64,000 nucleotides of DNA from Anthostomella pinea (GCA_963556695.1 CAUWAG010000018.1:1612001-1676000), one strand, 5' to 3'; counted from the stretch's first letter, positions 21,262-34,105 are shown. The notes: generated by a model not told the origin, from the sequence alone. Made by a program: numbers and translations.

Positions 21262-21870
21262 ATGGCTTCATCCGTTGAGGCTGTTTTGAAAGACACCGAG
21301 TACCGACCGGAATTGCAGGAACGCATCGCTCATCGCAGGGTCCCTCAGATCCTAGAGGTTGCCGAGCCCGACCCCTCCTGGCCCGAGACCTTCAAGGTCC
21401 TCGAGTCCCGCATCCTCAGCGCCCTCGGCAACGAGGTCATCTCGGTCGAGCACTACGGTTCCACCAGTGTCCCCGGCCTTCCAGCCAAGGCCATCATCGA
21501 CATCGACCTCACCGTCAGAGACCCCGTCGACGAGGCCTCGTACGCCGCGCAGCTCGAGGCGGCCGGCTTCCATTTCATCTCGCGCCAGCGGCACTGGCAC
21601 GAGAATCGCTTCTTCTGCTCCTACAAGCCGGCGGCAAACGTCCATGTCTGGGGGCCCGGTTCGCCCGAAGCGCTGCGGCACAAAATCTTCAGGGACTGGC
21701 TGCTGAAGAGTAAGGACGACAGGGAGCTCTATACCAAGGCAAAGCGAGATGCTATAGCGGCGACGAGCACCGCAGCCAGCAACCCGGGCCAGCAGTATAA
21801 CTCGAGGAAGGAAAGTGTCGTTCGACAGATTCTCCAAAGAGCACTTCGAGACGCGGGCTGCGTCCAGTGA
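21262..21870 (+). CDS. GrpB/UPF0157 family protein
   Basis: An intact 202-residue single-exon ORF. The start is the ATG giving MASSVEAVLKDTEYRPELQE; the frame is open upstream, but only via a GTG and through the 17-bp repeats. The family core is clear: VEHYGSTSVPGLPAKAIIDI (about residues 69-88), then RHWHENRFF and NVHVW. GrpB proteins have a nucleotidyltransferase-like fold. The GS..VPGL.AK..ID motif is characteristic, but the substrate is not established in fungi. It stands at the edge of the AT-rich block with broken genes downstream, so it may be accessory. Confidence 0.87.
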   Translation: MASSVEAVLKDTEYRPELQERIAHRRVPQILEVAEPDPSWPETFKVLESRILSALGNEVISVEHYGSTSVPGLPAKAIIDIDLTVRDPVDEASYAAQLEAAGFHFISRQRHWHENRFFCSYKPAANVHVWGPGSPEALRHKIFRDWLLKSKDDRELYTKAKRDAIAATSTAASNPGQQYNSRKESVVRQILQRALRDAGCVQ

Positions 21871-22562
21871 ATGCTAGTACGTATTTCATAAGGAAGACCA
21901 GCTCGGAGAAACTTCGTGTTCCCGACCCAGCACATTGAGAGATGGCATCAATGTTATGGAATCAATTCAGGCTCTGCCGTAACCTTGAGCAAATTAACGA
22001 TTCTTTTTGGTATTTTTTTGGTGGCTCATGGCTGAACTCTGTTCGTCTTCTCTCTCAACCTCAACACTAATATGGCACCAGCGAACCGAGCTCGAAGAGA
22101 AAAGGGACTGGGCATCTCGCAGATAGCCAGAACCATTGGGTGTTCAGGAAAACTGTGAGATTTCAGAATGGTCCATATTGGCAGAGAAGAAGGATAGCCG
22201 AAAGGGGTACCCTCCGGCAGCTATCTAATCAGGTGATCCCACAGGATGACCAATATACGTGCTCAGGCTAGATACGCCACTGAGCACATATTCTAAACAC
22301 TTACTTTTGAATGCCAGTTAAGGTTCAAGGTGGCTTTGGCGCGCTTTCTGGCTGTTTCTCCGAAAGCTTTCGTCTAGATTATAAATAGTAGTGTATCCCC
22401 TACTGTCAGATTGGTTTGTTCTTCCACCCACCAGACTTGCCTCTATCAATAAGACACCAAACCTCGCGCTCGAGCAAACCCTGCGTCTTTTCCCTGCACC
22501 ATCTTCACTCCTCACTACACAAACCACACAGAATACCTCCCATTGGCGTCTGCATCGCCACC
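21871..22562. other. Intergenic with a short HTH-like relic
   Basis: At 22072-22158 a short frame reads MAPANRARREKGLGISQIAR followed by TIGCSGKL, resembling the start of a helix-turn-helix transposase or regulator. It stops after 29 codons. Nothing else is supportable. Confidence 0.3.
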
Positions 22563-23072
22563 ATGGCCGTCTTCCATCTATTCAGCCAACTGCCCCCCGA
22601 GTTGCGAATTTGCATCTGGGAACTCGCCATGGCGACCCCCCGCCTGGTTGATCTGCCCGCGCCGGAGCCTCCTGGTTGTGTCAGGGGACCGAATGGCAGG
22701 TGCAGGCAACACCGCGCTTGCAGATGCCCTAAACCTTTTCCCAAGCCAGGAAACCAAGAAGACGAGCCATAGAACACCATCCTCCAGCCCCACACGAAGA
22801 TCGGTGACCTCTGGTACCAGCAGGCGCCGGCCTTCTTCTTCGTGAACTGGGAGAGTCGCGTGGAAGCGCTCCGAGTATGCAATATTCGGTTTACATCGAC
22901 ACCTAGTAACCACGCCAATGGCAAAGTCCGCCATATCATCATGGCATCCCATGATATTCTGAAGGTCGAGCATACCGAGATGCAGACATTCTCAGGCGAC
23001 TCGAATCTCGTTCGCAACATCATGAGTGGGAACAGGTCCGGCAAATACACCATAGCAGCTATAGTCTGTTAG
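22563..23072 (+). pseudogene. 2EXR-domain protein, interrupted
   Basis: The frame starts MAVFHLFSQLPPELRICIWE, a textbook 2EXR N-terminal motif (LPPELR-IWE-A---PR). After a TAG at 22770-22772 the same frame continues to the second 2EXR hallmark FFVNWESRVEALRV (usual form VNRESR-EAL) and on to 23072. One in-frame nonsense codon therefore splits an otherwise continuous domain. No GT-AG intron around the stop is obvious. The function of 2EXR proteins is unknown; they are numerous and variable in fungi. Probably a pseudogene, though a sequencing error or unrecognised intron could also explain the stop. Confidence 0.6.
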
Positions 23073-24174
23073 AAGCCGGAACTCTTTTTTTCAAAACAAT
23101 CCACGCAATCGGAGATCTCGGAAACCAGCAGTCCCTCCAAAGGATAATAGTCGCTCACGAGGCTCTTCCACCCTTCATCGGATTCAGACCTGCCGATTTA
23201 CGCGGACTGAGGTATGAAACCCTCACGGACCTGACCTTGGAAGTCGGACCAGAAGCTGCCGAGATGGAAGGAGGAACCCAGCGAAAACGTGATGGGCTCA
23301 ACCACTTCAGGTGCGAACTCGGTGGTCGGGTACCGGAGATATACAATGCGGGAGTCCCCAATACCACTGGCCATCAAGGGGACCAAGAGCGAGAGAACCA
23401 GCGAAAGCACCAGCGAGCGCTGATGGAAACTAGGTTCCGCGGGCTGCAGCTCGACTAAAGCGTGCTCCCTCGGCATGGGGCTATAAAGTGCGCTTTCATG
23501 CAAAATGCAGGGCAACCTAGAAGCGCCATTTTCGTGCTGGCCGGCGAGGCTGCGGAGAGATCCTGTCTTACTGGATGAACAACCTCCAGTCTTTGGGATG
23601 TCTAGCTGCCGGCCACTGTGAAAGGGGGAACAACACACCAGCCGTCAATCGCCCGCAATGTCAAATGCGAGTGGTGCCTCTGATAGCAGCGGAAGTAGAG
23701 ACGACAGCACATCGAACCATCATGGCCAGCATAGCCCCGGCGGGCAACGTGACCACGGCTCTTCAACCTGTTCGACTTTGATGACCAACGAAGGATTACG
23801 GACTGGGTGGTGGATGCCGACGGGGAGGAGACGGCTGAGAGGAACACCATCTTCTACACATGCTTCCGTCGCCGGCCAACAACTTATCTGCTTTAATTCA
23901 AATGTGTCGCCGTCTAACACCGCTGGGACAAGTATCTGCAGTACAAGACCGATACTGACTTCGACAAACCCGTGCCGATTCTGCGCGATTTCAAGGACCT
24001 GTTCTCGCACGGCGCTGCAGCTTGGCTATCTCGGAGGTCAGAGCCTCAGCATTGCACTTATACAATATAGTTAATACCGTGATTAGCACCTTCTTTACTA
24101 CATAGTCTATAATATTACTAAATTATAACCAAGCCCGAGTTTCCATGATACGTGTATAACGCTTCCCCAAAACA
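23073..24174 (+). pseudogene. Decayed coding remnant downstream of the 2EXR gene
   Basis: On the plus strand a frame around 23765-24060 reads FNLFDFDDQRRITDWVVDAD and later RWDKYLQYKTDTDFDKPVPI. It looks protein-like but is broken by TAA and TAG codons. It may be the 3-prime part of the interrupted 2EXR gene or a separate dead gene. The rest of the stretch holds nothing supportable. Confidence 0.35.
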
Positions 24175-26009
24175 TCACACCGACTCCACCCCCGTCGCCC
24201 TAACCTTCTCATACCTCCCCCCAACTCCAAGCCCTTCCCCTTCGCCCTCTCCATCCCCGTCCGTTCCTTCTCTTCCCCTCCGCCTCCTCAACCGCGGCTT
24301 CACCATCTCCATACGAACCAGCGCCCTCCTCCTCAGCGCCGCCCGGATCTCCTCAACACTAACGTCACTATCGGCCCAGACGTCGTACCCGTAGCGCAAA
24401 GCCGGGTACAAGACGCAATTCGCAGCACTCTGGACAAAAGTTTGCGCGCCGTTGGTGGGGGAGGAGGTGGTGATGGTGTCGATGTCGGCCGCCAGCTGGT
24501 TGCAGAAGTCGTCGAGCGGCAGGTCGTTGACGTCGTGGCCGAAGGAGTTCTCGATCTCTTGGCCTATGTAGGCGAAGCCTAGGATGATGTAGGCGGCGAC
24601 TGTGGTGTGGACCAGGGTTAAAAAAATGAATTCGTTTCAGTCTTTATGGCTGTGATATGATACGGATGGGTGGGTGTGCAGTGCAGTTGGAATAGGGAGA
24701 AATGGTTGTGGGGGCAGGTGAAGTGGGAGATGGGGGCAACTACTCACACAAAGTCCCGGGAATCGCAACGAGCCCCAGCGTGTCGTACAGCTGGGAGGGC
24801 AGGATGAGGATGTACACCCATGTCAGCTGCGAGATGGCAATAGCATAAGCGAGCGGGAGCGGCGTGTTGAGGATGCGGTCGGTGGTTGCTTGGACGTCGT
24901 TCATGGTCAAGACTGCGTTTACTAAACCCCACCGCACAGCACATCGCAAGCCACCCAGATTCACATCCGCTACGGACTGTAAGTTAGAAAGAAAGCAGAA
25001 AGCAACTCGCGCCTGCGTCTGATAAATATTCGCCTTGAAGCACCCATCCCCGATGATATCGTGGATATACACCACTAGGTCTTTGAGATCTGTGCGTGTA
25101 GGGCTCGAACCGGAGTCGGTGTTTGAGCGCTCGTGCGTAAGCTACTATGAGGTTCATGGCCGTTCTGCCGTAATCTCTCGGGTCGGAGACGATGCTAGAC
25201 AAGACGGTCAGATGGATCATGGGGCAAGACGCACAGCTTCGCCAACAGATCCTCTTTCGCACAGTCTTCCCTCTCGTCGGCATTAATCCAAATATTCCGA
25301 GCAAGGTTCTGCGACGCCGTCGTCAGCGTGGCCCAGGCCCTTCTGCCCTCCATCTACCGCTCGTACGCCGTCGAGCTGCGGAACGAGAGGGACAGGGCCA
25401 CGACAAATCCGAGGACCGTGAGTAAGGTGTTTTTGATCCCGACTGCGTGATAGGAATAAACACGCGGGCGCTGGTTAGCAAGGAGAAGAAGAAGAAGAAG
25501 AAGAAGAAGAAGAAGGGTCATCGTATCTCCGAGAATCCTGGGTAGGTACTCACGATCCCTAACATGTCTCGAGAACAGACATACGCTGGTCGTCCAGACA
25601 CCAACGAGAAGTAGCGAAAGGATGAGCTCTGGAAGAGTGCTTCCGTGAATACGCAGCATGGTTGGCCATTTGGAATGTCTATCGAGCTCTCGAGGACCAA
25701 GCTGCGAGAGGAGAGAGATTAGTCAGTCACCATCATGTCGTAGCGTGAACCTATCTAAGGTTAGGTACTCACGAAATACTCGTCAAACTTGGAACTATCG
25801 ACACTTCGGCGATGGTCCCTGGACGAGCCCATCATGAACAGCTCCGGTGTGAATCGTGTTGTATTTCTCTCAGATAGTAGTGTCTCTTGCGAAGTAGACA
25901 TCCTCACTTTGTGGTCCTCCATGTTAGGCGAAGCGTAAGCAGAAGAAGCCAGCATAGGGAACTCGAGTGTACCGTACGTAGTGGTGACAGAACTACACTC
26001 CAACGACAC
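24175..26009 (-). pseudogene. Bestrophin-like (UPF0187) anion channel, broken
   Basis: Exons complement(25773-26009), (25554-25701), (25235-25442), (about 24912-25194, then to 24748) and (24175-24599) rebuild a bestrophin/UPF0187 membrane channel. Signatures: RELDRHSKWPTMLRIHGS, NTLLTVLGFVVALSLSFRSS, NLIVAYARALKHRLRFEPYT, RILNTPLPLAYAIAISQLTW, and IENSFGHDVNDLPLDDFC in the last exon. Two lesions are visible: TAYER is followed by TAG (25354-25356) where the family has Tyr, and a one-base frameshift near 25117 separates FEPYT from DLKDLV. An intron near 24912-25010 also lacks a normal GT donor. A (TTC)n run lies inside the 25443-25553 intron. Such proteins sit in membranes and conduct chloride or bicarbonate. 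Sequencing error cannot be excluded, but several lesions favour a pseudogene. Confidence 0.75.
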
Positions 26010-26800
26010 TCTCCTGCCAACAAGAGAGGAAACGAGGACTACGATTATTGTACACGCGATCTCCTTCTTAAAAACGAAAGACAGTGATACGTATGCTTAT
26101 AGGTACGCCCCTGCCAACAGGACATCCAGCCCAGGCTGCCATGTTGGCCAGTACCACCGCACTTGCGGCCGTCGTAAATCGTAAATGAGGACGAGTGAAG
26201 CCCATCCGCGAAGGTTCAGAATAATTCCAAGCGTAATAAGCTGACTCTAGCACCACCTTGCCTGCTCCATGCTTAGCAGCTGTACAATCCGTATAGCGTT
26301 CAGCTCTCAGTCCCAGCAGCAAGGCGCCAATCGAACTTGTCCTGCTAGGTGTGGGCCCCTGCCGCCGTCGTCGAATGAGGCTCATCATCATCATACCAAG
26401 AGCTGCTGCCTGTATGCAATGTCGGCCCATCGCGGTGAGCCCGGATCCTCTCGTCCCAGCTCTGTCAGACGTTGATGATAAACCACAGGCTGCATATCAT
26501 GAGCTTCTTGTTCCAAAGCTATCGACATGTCACTACTCCTGTTCGCGCTCTTCTTGTCCTCTTGCGGCAAAGAGACCAGCTTGAACTATGCATTCATTCG
26601 TGTCTACGTGATCAAGCCTATTTCACGCAGAGTAAGATGTGGCCGTATGTTGTCCCATGCTATCATCCAAATGCCCCCGAAAAGGTGGCCAAAGCGATAT
26701 TCAGAGTATCCATTCATGGGTATGTGTAGCCGTGCCTTCCCTGTGCAAACCATTTCAATGCCTTGTAAACGCCGATGCATGCTGTGATAACTTCCTGTCG
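26010..26800. other. Intergenic, convergent side of HUL4-like gene
   Basis: No domain-bearing ORF was found. The region includes the upstream sequence of the broken channel gene and the 3-prime side of the HECT ligase. Confidence 0.45.
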
Positions 26801-29800
26801 TCACTTGAGTCCAAACCCTTCGCTCTCGTTGACTGCCCGCCAAAGTAATTGTTCCAGCCTCCTCCGGGAGTTGCAGCGGTACAAGGATAGACTATTGAAA
26901 CACGTTCGGGCCGAAGGGTATCGCCCTTCATCGTCGCCGAGGCAATTGATCTTAATAACAAGAGATGCAGCGCCCATCGCTGGGATTCGGTCGCTGCCCG
27001 TGATGAATGAGAGAAGGCGGCGTTGGTCTTGGGGCGAGGCTCTACCAAACGTGTCCCAGAACCATTGGACGGTAGGCTCGTCCTCGGGTTTGGTTTGCTT
27101 CGGCCAATTCATATAGACGGCAACCGCCTTGAGTGAGGTAATATCGAGCGGTTCGTCCGAGCCGCGAATAAGAAGTTCAATTTCCTCGGGCCTGAATAGG
27201 GTCAAGGCATTACCAGCACAGACGGTAAAGAACCCGCGCTTGAAAGGCTCGAATTGGCGTGTGACGGCGGTGTCGAGCAGGTACCTGACGTAGAGGTCGA
27301 CATAGTCCTTCCGATTGGTATTTGTGACCATCTTGCTTTCTCCCCCGGGACACAATGGTACTCGAACCCGACTACCATACCTCTCAACATCTATCACGAA
27401 GTCCAGACAGAACGTAGATTGCACATCGCCATCATATTCCAAAAGTTGGCGAAGCCCCCTGGCAAGTGCCGGCCGGAACTCGGCCAAATCGTCCAAGGCG
27501 TAGTTCATAGTTGGTCTCGCATGAGCAGGTGCGCCAGCCGCAGGTGGTGGTGCTGACGCGAGTAGCTTCCGAAAGGCAAAAGGGGGAAACGCGACATCCA
27601 GAATCGTCGAGTTGTAGATGGCCAGGCCCAATACCACGCCAACGAGGAAAAACTGGTCAGACGTCTCAAAAGTATTTGGGTTGAAATAACAGAACTGCGA
27701 GTCGTCATCATACACAAAAAGCCCTGGGACCACGGGTTAGCCGTAGATCTTGCACGCGAGTCGATCAACTTACCATGGTCCGGGTTAAAGACCTCTCTCA
27801 CCAAGAGCAGAAACCATTCCTTTCGTAGACCGCCGCCATCGACGCCTTCTTCTCCTGCGAACTCAATGCGCAAAGCCTTCTTGATGTCTTCGCTACCACT
27901 GCCGACAACCTCGCTTACTTTTGTGAGACTGTCTTCCACCAGGCAATCTCGGCGGATGCTGAAAGTCAGGTGTTGTTGATAGTCCTTGTGAGTGAGGATG
28001 CTATCGAAGAAAGCCTCTCTAGCTTTACCATTCATTTGTCGTTTGGCATCGAACTCGAGGATTTGTATCTTGGCCCATATACTGAGGAAGAATGGGTATT
28101 GGCAAAAAGTGAATCTACCTCTCTTCGACTCCCACAGCTCGAAATCCGCTTGGAAGTCTAGAGTGTCAACCAGAGTGTTGTAGAAATCGCTTGTTGACAA
28201 CAAATGGTCATAGGTGCGCCCATCATGCACACCCGCCCGACGAACGTGCGTTAGTTTATTGGCAGCAAAGATCAAGCCCATGACCCTGGCCCCAGCTTTG
28301 ATCTGCCAGTCGTCTGTATAGGCAGCACGTTGCGATTCAACTGGCTGCTTCTGCTTCTTGGAGGTCTTTGACGATTCCAAAGCCGCGTGCAGGCTGGCCG
28401 TGTTGTTGCCAACACGTCCGGTGGGCATTTGCGGGACAAGACCACCCGTCATATCGATCTTGGGCTCGAGCTTTTTCTCGCTCTGCCGGGTCAGCCGATA
28501 GGTCACAAATCCACTGACGAGGTCTCTGGTCTGGAGGAACAGGTGCTCGGGCAGTCTAGAGAACCAGTTGACTAGGTGGTGATGGCAAGGCTCCGAAGAG
28601 TTGGCCAAGAGACCAAAAATCCTCTTCGTAATACCCGAATGTCGACCAATGGGCGACTTTGCTTCTCCGTCGGCTGCCGGGGGCACGTTTTTGCCCTTGT
28701 TCGTGTTTTGATAGTGCCCCATGTAGCATTTATGGCCTGGGATGAGAAGCGGGTTGCCCAGGAATACCAGTAAAAAGCGAGCATCTTGAGGCTCTATCAT
28801 CAACATCCCGGGCCGCTTCAAAAGCATTTCAGTGCATTTCAACAGAGCCCTTTGTAAATGCCCCTGAGCTTCGAGGACCAACTTTTCGAACTGTTGAAGT
28901 GCTGCCTCTGACAAGCTTCTGGTCGGATCTCCGCACATCACCTCATCATAAACCTCGAGCCACGGTTCGGCGGCATTGGTCACAGCGTGGTACCATTCCA
29001 TGGCCTGGCTCCAGTCAATTCGAGGCGATTTCAGGGTTACGATTGAAGGTCTCTCGTCCGGGCGCCGGGATGAGCACCTCGCGAACGGTGCGTCCTCTTG
29101 GCCTCCTGTCCACCAGTAGCCATTCTCGGCAAAGTCACCCAGTAAAAGAAGCTTCGCGTCAAGCTCAGAAAAGGTCGCGTCGTCACGTTTCGGTTCGCGT
29201 AATGGCTCGCGCATTGGTTCTCGTTTGGTTTCAATGATTGGCCTCCGTGCTGCTTCAGGTAGTTTCTGGCTGACGCTAGTGCGCCGCGGGACGAACGAGT
29301 TGTTTACACACGAATGCGCTCCGAAACACGAGATCAGATAATCCTCGAGCTTTTTGAACATTCTCTTTGCATCCACCTGTGAGCCCTGGGCGTCTGAACT
29401 GAGGTCATGTCCACTTGGTTGCGAAGTGAGAGGAAACGTTGAGCTCCTGGCGTCAGGATACGACGTCGAATAAGACCTCGTGTATGCCGTAGTATTCAGT
29501 GGGTTGGGTTCCAAGCCGACATCTGCAGAGTCATCGAAAGTTGCGCTGTAGACGAAGGATGGTGGAGTAGCACTCGAAGATGGCGAGCTCTCCGGCTTGT
29601 TGGGGGACCTTCGAGGGGCGACATGCTCCTCTGGAGCTCGAGAAGGCGATCGACCCGGGAAGAGTGCGGTTTGTCTGTGTTCTGCGTACGTCGATATCCA
29701 GGTCTGCAGTGCGGCGCGTAGGCATGTCTTGATCAAAGTCTTGGTATGGTCCAGGGAGATTGAATGAGCTACTAGCATTAGCCAAACGACCTCACTTCTA

Positions 29801-30408
29801 GTGTATTAGAACGTACGAGTCTGCACTGCCGTGGTTGGCGGACTGCTTCCGTTTGACTGTGCCTGCAGGTTCCCCCTCGTCCCTGGTCGTATAGTAGCGC
29901 GACTAGCAGCGTGGTTGTGCGGCTTCAGGTCGTTGATTGTCAAGCATATCGTACACCGGAAGACCTGAAGCTCTTTCGGCCACCGTATGAGGCCGGCACA
30001 GGTCATGCAGTTCCCAGTTGCGAAGTCGGCAGGGGTCTGGGGGCCCCTCCTCGAATTCGCCGTTTGAGGCGGGTTCGGGAGCGGTTTCGAGTTGTAGCCA
30101 CGATCATCTGTAGGATCATGGTTGCCGGGCTGGTTGTCTGGCACTGGGTGCTTCTTCTTCTTACTAGAGAACAAGGAAGGAAATGGATGGCTCATTGAGC
30201 GAGAGTGTTGGTTCGGCCGCTTCGATTTTTGGATGGGGATGTCGTCGTCGTCAGAACTCGAGTCGACTTGGACGGGTAGGCTGCGGTAGGAATCGGGTTG
30301 CGGGCGTCTCGAGTTGTAACTGGGTCGACGGGGTAGTTCGGGGAATGTGGTATCGCGGAAGGTGAGGTCATATTGGCCGAAGGGTGGCCAGTTGCTTCTC
30401 GAGTTCAT
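26801..30408 (-). CDS. HUL4: HECT E3 ubiquitin ligase, HUL4-like
   Basis: Transfers ubiquitin from an E2 through a cysteine thioester to substrates. Exons complement(29817-30408), (27774-29771) and (26801-27723), with 45- and 50-nt introns, give 1,170 residues. The N-terminus MNSRSNWPPFGQYDLTFRDT precedes a low-complexity stretch and a zinc-ribbon-like CMTCAGLIRWP...FRCTICLT near residues 135-165. The HECT domain fills the C-terminal third or so: LRIEFAGEEGVDGGGLRKEW, FNPDHGLFVYDDDSQFCYFN across the last splice, VGVVLGLAIYNSTILDV, and catalytic Cys1138 in ARTCFNSLSL. The acyl C-terminus EGFGLK is complete. The start is chosen by the conserved N-terminus; the frame is open upstream. Family members act in nuclear RNA or protein quality control; the precise role here is inference. 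Confidence 0.92.
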
Positions 30409-32839
30409 GGTGTTGGCATCGGTTCGAGCTTGGCTTGGGCAGCTGTCTGGTCGGGCAAGCAGCAACGAGCGGTTGCAGCAGCTGCATCTGGAGAGGTGTC
30501 CTGCGGATGGGCAGGAGCGAGGTTGATGCCGTCCTTGTCTAATTAGACGGTACGACGACGGCAGATGGGAACAGCAACGGGAAACGCTACCCGAGCGTAC
30601 AAGCTCAGGCTCAAACGCGCACCAGACACAGAAAGACAGACACCCAGACGAAGGCAAGGAGCACCTGCACTGGTCGACTTCGGAATCAAAGACAAGATCC
30701 ACAAGCAGATAGGTAGAATTATATCAGTCTCGGTAAGGGTAAGCCATAAGAGCGAGTAGATCTTGAGATGATTCTTTCCCAGGCAAGAAGATAGGCAGTA
30801 GTTGGTATTGTTGTGGGGATTTGGATGTTTACAACAGTTGAAGAATCCACCATCGATGGCAGGATGGCTAGGATGGATTGAAGTGACAGAGTGACAGCTG
30901 GAGTGACGATCATTAATGAGTGCAGGTGGATACCGGGCTGCTCGTATTGCGGTCGCACAGGCACAGCACAGCGAATCATAGCGCTTGCCGCTGCCCGTTG
31001 AAACCAGCCAATACTGCCAATGCACCCTTCTGGGCCCCCTGGAGAAGACCCACTAAAAGCCGCCAAGCCCATGGCCGTGCCCCATGCCCCCACGTTCCAG
31101 GTCCCAAGTCCCGGCCGTCAATGGAAACGCAGGCCCACAAAGGGGTCTTGTCAGCTTGTCCAGGTACACTCTACGGCCTCGCCGGTATGAGTTATGACAT
31201 CGGATAAATCATCCTCAAATAACAGTACCCTGGCATAATGGTATGTCTTCAGTCCACCATGGTGAGTTATGGATCCGCGCCTTCGAGAGACAAGTGTACA
31301 CCACTCTTCAGTATTACACGCAGTAGAACATTGGGGCCGACACTACGACTTGTGGTGTTCGATAATTATGCCTCGATATGGCCAAAGTCCGAGGAACGGA
31401 ATGCTCGAGCCCCCGCCTCTTTTCCTAAGAAATAGACTTCGCCCCTGGCTGTTTCAACGTGCATACAAAACAACCATCAACATGTACACTGGCATAGTTC
31501 GGATGAACACTGTTTTTCAATGAAGCATCATGGTGATTGCGGTTCTTACTATCGCTCTTATTATTACGTTGTCTATCTGAGCACTTTGGAGTATACAGCC
31601 AGATCTGCGGTTCGGGAGGTCTCGTTCTCGCTAAGGTCTAGACCTTATATATGATGCAACCCACTACCTAGGTAGGTATGCAGGTCTGCCTCCGTGCCTC
31701 GAGCTGCTACCTAGTGCTTACACGACAATATCGGCTTCACTATTGCTCCTCGTGGAGGGCTGAAGAGCAGGTGGCGTTTCAGCTACCCTACCGCCGTCGG
31801 TATCGATAGCAGGATGTAACCTCATTCAGCTGAGGCTTTAAGGCTGTCCTTGGCTTGCTGCTCACTCCTCCAGCCAGAGTTTTGGCGTGTTGCTGTTGAA
31901 GCTGCTGCATCCCAAGCACGTCAACTCTCGCTCAGAGACCAGCGCGATCACCGAGGGCGGTGGCTGAACCATCTTGACGGGATCGTTATATGGTCATATT
32001 GCTATCGACGCCGACGGAAAGCCACAACTTACAAGCTCGTCCAACGGGGAGCTCTCGACCTCGGCAATGCGCAGCTCAACTCCATCCGCCTGTCTGATAG
32101 CCAGTCGGGTTCACGTACGCAGTCGCCGCTTGATGCCGCAAGCAGCAGCTATAGCCATATGGACCATATCGAACCGGCTAGAGCAGCTCAAGATGCATAG
32201 ATTATTGGTGGTGGCGTACTAATGGCACCTACGCGTTCTGTTATCAGTGTTAAGATCCGCTTCCCATCAGGAGCATCGCCACCGCAGAGTTAGGCGATGC
32301 CGCGAACCCTTCTGCCCCCATTCACAGCCAGCCCTTTGTTTTTGGGGTAATCATCGCCACATCGTCTACCTAGGTACCTTCTCCCATATTCTCCATGATT
32401 GGGTTAGCGTCAGTAGTAGGGCGTAGCCGGTTACCCGTGATCTAGGCCCAGCGTCAGCGATTACTTGCACATGTAGGGCCAGCTACTCCAAGTTCCGTAC
32501 CCAAACTTGGAAGCCAAGCCAGACCATGACGCCAGTTATGCGGGAGATACATCAGCACCGCAACCTTTTGGTCTGTTGAAGTTGGCAGGAAGGTCTCTCG
32601 AAAATGGTCTAATGGTCATCGAGATCTCCCATGTCAACGCTAACATGGCACAAGGTTTGCAACGTCACCCCCGCATGGAATGATACGGCTACTGTGTAAC
32701 GGGACTGAAATACAAAAAGCATGCTTCGTCCCCAGAGGACTTCCTTTTCCGGAATCCAACACGTTCCCATAACATACAGCCCTGAAACTGCTATCTGCCT
32801 CACTACCTCACCCAATCGTCAACCGACACAACAGCAATC
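30409..32839. other. Long intergenic region upstream of HUL4-like and con-6
   Basis: About 2.4 kb between divergent genes, with no ORF carrying a recognisable domain. Short AGGTAGGTA-type words occur near 31670. It probably holds the promoters of both genes, with the con-6 promoter likely developmentally controlled (family knowledge). Confidence 0.4.
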
Positions 32840-33144
32840 ATGAACTCAGCCGGCGCAAAGTCAACCATGTCTCGCGACATGGAGGAGCTCACCAGGGGCA
32901 AGGAGGATATTTCGGACCAGGTGCGCGGCCACAAGGCGAACATCTCCAACCCAAGCAAGTTACGTAGTCCAAATCGTCGTTGAGCAGTCACTGATCCTGA
33001 GCAGACACGAGCGAGAAATCAAAGGAGAAGAGTCGCCAGACCATCGAGAACTTGGGTGGTGAAGGCGCCCATTACGGCAAGGAGGCCGACCCACGCAGCA
33101 AGAGCGCGGCGAATAACCTTGAGGGGAGTCGGGCTATGAGTTAG
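32840..33144 (+). CDS. con-6: Conidiation-specific protein 6 (con-6) family
   Basis: Small hydrophilic protein of 84 residues, with exons 32840-32954 and 33005-33144. The con-6 motif spans the splice: VRGHKANISNPNTSEKSKEK followed by SRQTIENL. The intron begins GCAAGT and ends GAGCAG, a GC-AG intron; splicing there restores NPNTSE exactly. Known con-6 proteins carry one or two such repeats, and here only one is seen. In Neurospora con-6 is expressed during conidiation; the molecular role is unclear. The C-terminus ends GSRAMS. Confidence 0.85.
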
Positions 33145-34105
33145 AGTACAGTCGTCAGCTCGTGGATGATAGCTATCTGTATCAAACCAGGGGAATGGGG
33201 GTATGTCACTGTTTCAAGTTGTATGGGTCAGCGCCGAGGCATTTGGGATGATGTGACGGTGGCCTGTCAGTATAAGATGAATACATTTATACCCCTTGAC
33301 TACTATCAGTTACGTGTTGACTAAACACGGTTTGTTGAAGTACAATATATACAACTGAGTAGGTCTTCCGTTATTGCGAGATACACACCTCCCAGTGCAT
33401 ACCGCGCATTGTTGGTGAGCACGAAGGAAGATGGATGCATGGTTTGCTACCTACTACGGAGCCATAGCACAGATGTCAGGAGGTGGTCGTCGTGCCTGCC
33501 TCAACTGGTTCAGCATGTGACCACTTCATCAGATGACTTACATCGTAAGTCAGGCGGATGATCAAAGCAACAAGCAAACATCATGTGGACTTGCGATAAG
33601 ATACGCCCTGAGGAACATTTGAGTCGCGTTGTTTGCGGTTGCCATCCAGTGCCTCATCATTGGCAAACTTTCATCTCCCAACTCAAGCAGGGCGACAAGC
33701 TTGTCCATGTCTGGGCATTGAAGGCAGCTTGAGATCCATACGATTTGTGAGCCACCGTCGTCTCTTCATCGTGACTTCCACGCCGGAGACTTGCCTCGTC
33801 CGACTTTGACAAGCTTACCGGGGCTGGCTGGATGAGACCGCACCCTCAACTCCTTCTCCCATTCACTCCCGTCTCGTTCAATGTTGGAGCCGCTGACAAC
33901 CCGGAGGGCCTCCATTCACGACGACTACCTCATCAAGCAATCCATCCAGTCACCACCGACAACGCACACACGCCTTGTCATTCCACTTGACAGCCCATAT
34001 TTGACAAACAGGTCGCCACTGCATTCACTTTTGCAGGCAATCTCCCTCTCCCTCTCCCACTAATCTACAAATAACCATGTCCAACTCCCCGCGCGCACAC
34101 CCCAG
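33145..34105. other. Intergenic between con-6 and LEA2-like gene
   Basis: Contains a C/T-rich tract just before the next gene (about 34030-34062). It also holds an ATG at 34077 out of frame with the chosen start at 34106, which would act as an overlapping upstream ORF. No other gene is visible. Confidence 0.4.

Noticed and set aside
25467..25515. Poly-leucine run suggesting a membrane segment
   Set aside because: It is a (TTC)n microsatellite inside an intron of the bestrophin-like gene.
31850..32222. Two overlapping ORFs upstream of con-6
   Set aside because: No domain, no splice support, and neither frame is clearly better than the other.
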